From Oligoflexia bacterium (GTDB taxonomy: Bacteria; Bdellovibrionota; UBA1018; CAIMNF01), in assembly GCA_903842755.1 (NCBI GenBank), contig CAIMNF010000399.1:1-8280 (forward strand): a stretch of 8,280 nucleotides of DNA, given 5' to 3'. Under the pieces are notes generated by a model. That model was not told the DNA's origin. It saw nothing but the letters and a program-made list of their open reading frames with translations, and did no database searches. Positions 6,621 through 8,280 of the stretch are shown here, one piece after another; position 1 is the stretch's first letter, and the number at the start of each line of letters is the position of its first letter. A program made the position numbers and the translations under genes.

Positions 6621-7571
6621 GTGATTTTACCTACGAAGCTACCCGAATTAGTGGACCTTATGCTTGCGGGCGATCGGGTCGCCCTGGCAAGAATTATCTC
6701 CAAGATCGAGCGAAGAAATTTAGAAACCCAAAGTTTAGTCGAGTTGCTTTATCCTCACACCGGAAAGGCTCAAATTTGGGGAATTACGGGTCCCCCGGGA
6801 GCAGGGAAGTCCACTTTGGTCGATCGGATGATTTTTAATTTAAGAGCCCAAGGCTCCGCCGTTGCAGTGGTGGCGATCGACCCTTCGAGCCCATTTTCTG
6901 GCGGAGCAATTTTAGGCGATCGGATTAGGATGCAGCAGCATGCGGGTGATGCGGGCGTTTATATTCGAAGTTTAGGAACGAGGGGCCATCACGGCGGGCT
7001 GTCGCACTCCACAAAAGAGGTCGTGTTTGCGCTAGATGCTGCAAAATTTGACGTGATTTTAGTAGAAACTGCGGGCGTTGGACAAACAGAACTCGAAATT
7101 TTAAAGCTGGCCCATTCCGTAGTCGTGGCTTTAGTTCCCGAGAGTGGGGACTCTATCCAGGTGATGAAGGCTGGGCTAATGGAAATTGCAGATGTTTTTG
7201 TGGTGAATAAGAGCGATCGACCCGAGGCAGACAAGTTAGTGCGAGAACTCACCCAAATGGTAGGATTGGGTGCCCACGATGCAAGTACGTGGATGATTCC
7301 TGTATGCAAAACCGAAGCGGTAAAGGACGTGGGAATTGATCCATTGGTGAAAGAAATTCAAAAACATCAGAATTATTTAATTTCCTCCGGGAAACGAAAA
7401 GAAAAGGAAAAGTCTTTTTTGAAGGAGGAGCTCCTCGATATTCTTACAGAAGAACTCCTCCGCTCGTTGGATTTAGCCTTGAAGACTCAGTCGGGTAACG
7501 AAGTGCTAATGCAATTGCAGGAAAAAAAAATGTCACCGTATGAGGCTGCTCGCCTTATTGCGGGAAAATAA
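6621..7571 (+). CDS. meaB: MeaB/ArgK-type GTPase, methylmalonyl-CoA mutase chaperone family
   Basis: A G3E-family GTPase that gates adenosylcobalamin loading and protects B12-dependent acyl-CoA mutases in the cytoplasm. The 316-residue length is normal. The P-loop GPPGAGKST spans 57-65 and the base-1 region DPSSPFSGGAILGDRIRM spans 87-104. The Walker B/switch ETAGVGQTE (149-157) is close to the MeaB signature ETVGVGQSE, and NKSD (196-199) gives guanine specificity. The charged C-terminal helix is the dimerisation region in known homologues. The GTG at 6621 is chosen because the helix ELVDLMLAGDRVALAR (9-24) aligns with known MeaB N-termini. An ATG at 6660 would cut that helix. The purine-rich GAAGGG touches the GTG directly, which is unusually close. 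No mutase or epimerase gene is in view, so the client enzyme is unknown. It sits 7 bases after the helicase gene. Confidence 0.93.
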   Translation: MILPTKLPELVDLMLAGDRVALARIISKIERRNLETQSLVELLYPHTGKAQIWGITGPPGAGKSTLVDRMIFNLRAQGSAVAVVAIDPSSPFSGGAILGDRIRMQQHAGDAGVYIRSLGTRGHHGGLSHSTKEVVFALDAAKFDVILVETAGVGQTELEILKLAHSVVVALVPESGDSIQVMKAGLMEIADVFVVNKSDRPEADKLVRELTQMVGLGAHDASTWMIPVCKTEAVKDVGIDPLVKEIQKHQNYLISSGKRKEKEKSFLKEELLDILTEELLRSLDLALKTQSGNEVLMQLQEKKMSPYEAARLIAGK

Positions 7572-8280
7572 AGTCGAGTGACTCCGGATTTATTTGTATG
7601 GATTGGTGAATGGCGCTTAAGTTTGCAGAGCGAAATGCGTCTTTCGGAATCATCTTGAGCGCATTTTGTCCGGCCTTTAATTTTACGCGTAAACCCAGAA
7701 AGGCAGTTTGAGTGGTGTTGGGGGGAATGGTCCAATGCGTGCATCGGGCATTTTTACAACCATCCATCATCTTAATCGTATTTTGAAAGTTAAAATACAC
7801 TGGAGTAGCTTGGGTGCAAGTGCCGTCCGTTACATTGCAATGAATGTCTTGTTCCTCTTGTGGGATAAGGCTTGGGCCTGGAGTCGGGGTCAAATGAAAA
7901 GTGTCACAAAAAGAATGGCCCGAGCTTAAAGGGGGATGGATGGGGTCACGGTGGGCCGTCAGAATGTACTCTGCTTCCTCGTCTTCGGCCTGAATCCAAA
8001 GTTCCACGGTCGAAAGATCCGAGCTAAGGACGGCAGAAACTTTGCTTTTTAGCGGAAATTCGGTCTCTTCGGATGTTAAAGTGGAGTTTCCATCAGCCGC
8101 GTATTGAATTTTTTCTGTCTGTAAAAGGCGGGTAGCAGTGCCCAATGGTTCGTTCGAATTAAGGATGAGGGTGTAATTTTTTAATTCCGGGGAAAGGGCA
8201 AAGCGTCCAAGTAGTCTCTTTTGGCCTTGGATATCCAGATTTTCGCTTGCCCCTCGAGTGAGCTGCACGACAGGAGGTGC
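7555..8280 (-). CDS. Hypothetical protein with five cysteines, N-terminus outside window
   Basis: The - strand frame is open from the right edge to a TAA at 7555-7557. The possible GTG at 8268 is only internal, since codons for A-P-P-V precede it without a stop. I do not recognise a family. Residue numbers below count from that GTG. The visible 241 residues are polar, rich in Thr, Ser, Pro and Asn, with alternating hydrophobic strands such as YTLILNS, VELWIQA and GLRVKL, suggesting beta-sandwich structure. Cysteines lie at 121, 144, 151, 171 and 176, the last four within 33 residues (HCNVTDGTC, DGCKNARC), which suggests disulphides in an exported protein. A signal peptide or lipobox would be in the missing part. 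The gene converges on meaB and overlaps its last 17 bases. Its composition is unlike a cytoplasmic enzyme. Function unknown. Confidence 0.72.
   Translation of the reverse strand, partial: APPVVQLTRGASENLDIQGQKRLLGRFALSPELKNYTLILNSNEPLGTATRLLQTEKIQYAADGNSTLTSEETEFPLKSKVSAVLSSDLSTVELWIQAEDEEAEYILTAHRDPIHPPLSSGHSFCDTFHLTPTPGPSLIPQEEQDIHCNVTDGTCTQATPVYFNFQNTIKMMDGCKNARCTHWTIPPNTTQTAFLGLRVKLKAGQNALKMIPKDAFRSANLSAIHQSIQINPESLDFIFPQ

Larger units (their letters stand above)
1769..7571 (+). other. Predicted six-gene transcription unit
   Basis: Six genes run in the same direction with very tight junctions: a 23-base overlap (GT9/GT2), a 4-base gap (GT2/amidotransferase), a 4-base ATGA overlap (amidotransferase/membrane protein), a 20-base gap (membrane protein/helicase) and a 7-base gap (helicase/meaB). 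I see no hairpin followed by a T run between them. The first four junctions suggest translational coupling. Whether the helicase and meaB have their own promoter inside the preceding genes cannot be judged from sequence. Confidence 0.7.

Noticed and set aside
6671..7219. Five CGATCG palindromes in meaB (6671, 6821, 6874, 6917, 7214), a possible iterated repeat
   Set aside because: Four of the five are the same codon context xxC-GAT-CGx encoding Asp-Arg, so codon choice explains most of it. Only two others occur elsewhere in the window and no flanking sequence is shared.
6989..7309. 106-codon - strand open frame inside meaB
   Set aside because: It lies wholly opposite the conserved GTPase motifs of meaB and has low-complexity Ser/Thr-rich composition typical of a shadow frame.
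7521..7560. T run on the - strand (A run at 7521-7529) as a terminator for the right-edge gene
   Set aside because: No inverted repeat of useful length precedes the T run on the - strand; the A run encodes Lys codons of meaB.
7572..7583. Short inverted repeat AGTC/GACT after the meaB stop
   Set aside because: Only four base pairs and no T run after it, so not a credible terminator.

Overview
The window carries eight protein-coding genes, packed tightly and with no RNA genes, mobile elements or CRISPR. By eye the base composition is close to even, slightly AT-rich. A heptosyltransferase-type GT9 enzyme points to a Gram-negative bacterium with lipopolysaccharide. The style of the hypothetical protein at 1034-1684 and the short spacing suggest a deltaproteobacterial or Bdellovibrionota-like lineage. 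That placement is an inference from memory and is not proven by the sequence.

Layout: the left edge holds most of carA (carbamoyl-phosphate synthase small subunit, + strand), whose first roughly 30 codons lie outside the window. A conserved-looking gene of unknown function (1034-1684, - strand) converges on it with only 9 bases between the stops. An 84-base divergent spacer (1685-1768) follows. Six + strand genes then run head to tail from 1769 to 7571 with gaps or overlaps of 23 bases or less: GT9 glycosyltransferase, GT2 glycosyltransferase, stand-alone class I glutamine amidotransferase, flippase-like membrane protein (UPF0104/LPG_synthase_TM type), a short RecQ-like helicase, and the MeaB-type GTPase. 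A - strand gene for a cysteine-containing protein of unknown function enters from the right edge and overlaps the end of meaB by 17 bases.

The first four genes of the run form a plausible cell-envelope glycan module: two sugar transferases, an ammonia-producing or amide-transferring enzyme, and a polytopic membrane protein of a family linked to lipid or glycan transport and modification. The last two genes (DNA helicase, B12-enzyme chaperone GTPase) have no obvious link to that task and may only share a transcript.

The points most worth a second look are the amidotransferase embedded and translationally coupled in the glycan module, and the helicase, which has a RecQ-type core with an aromatic-rich loop but stops inside what should be the zinc-binding domain. 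I found no clear evidence of a wholly new system.
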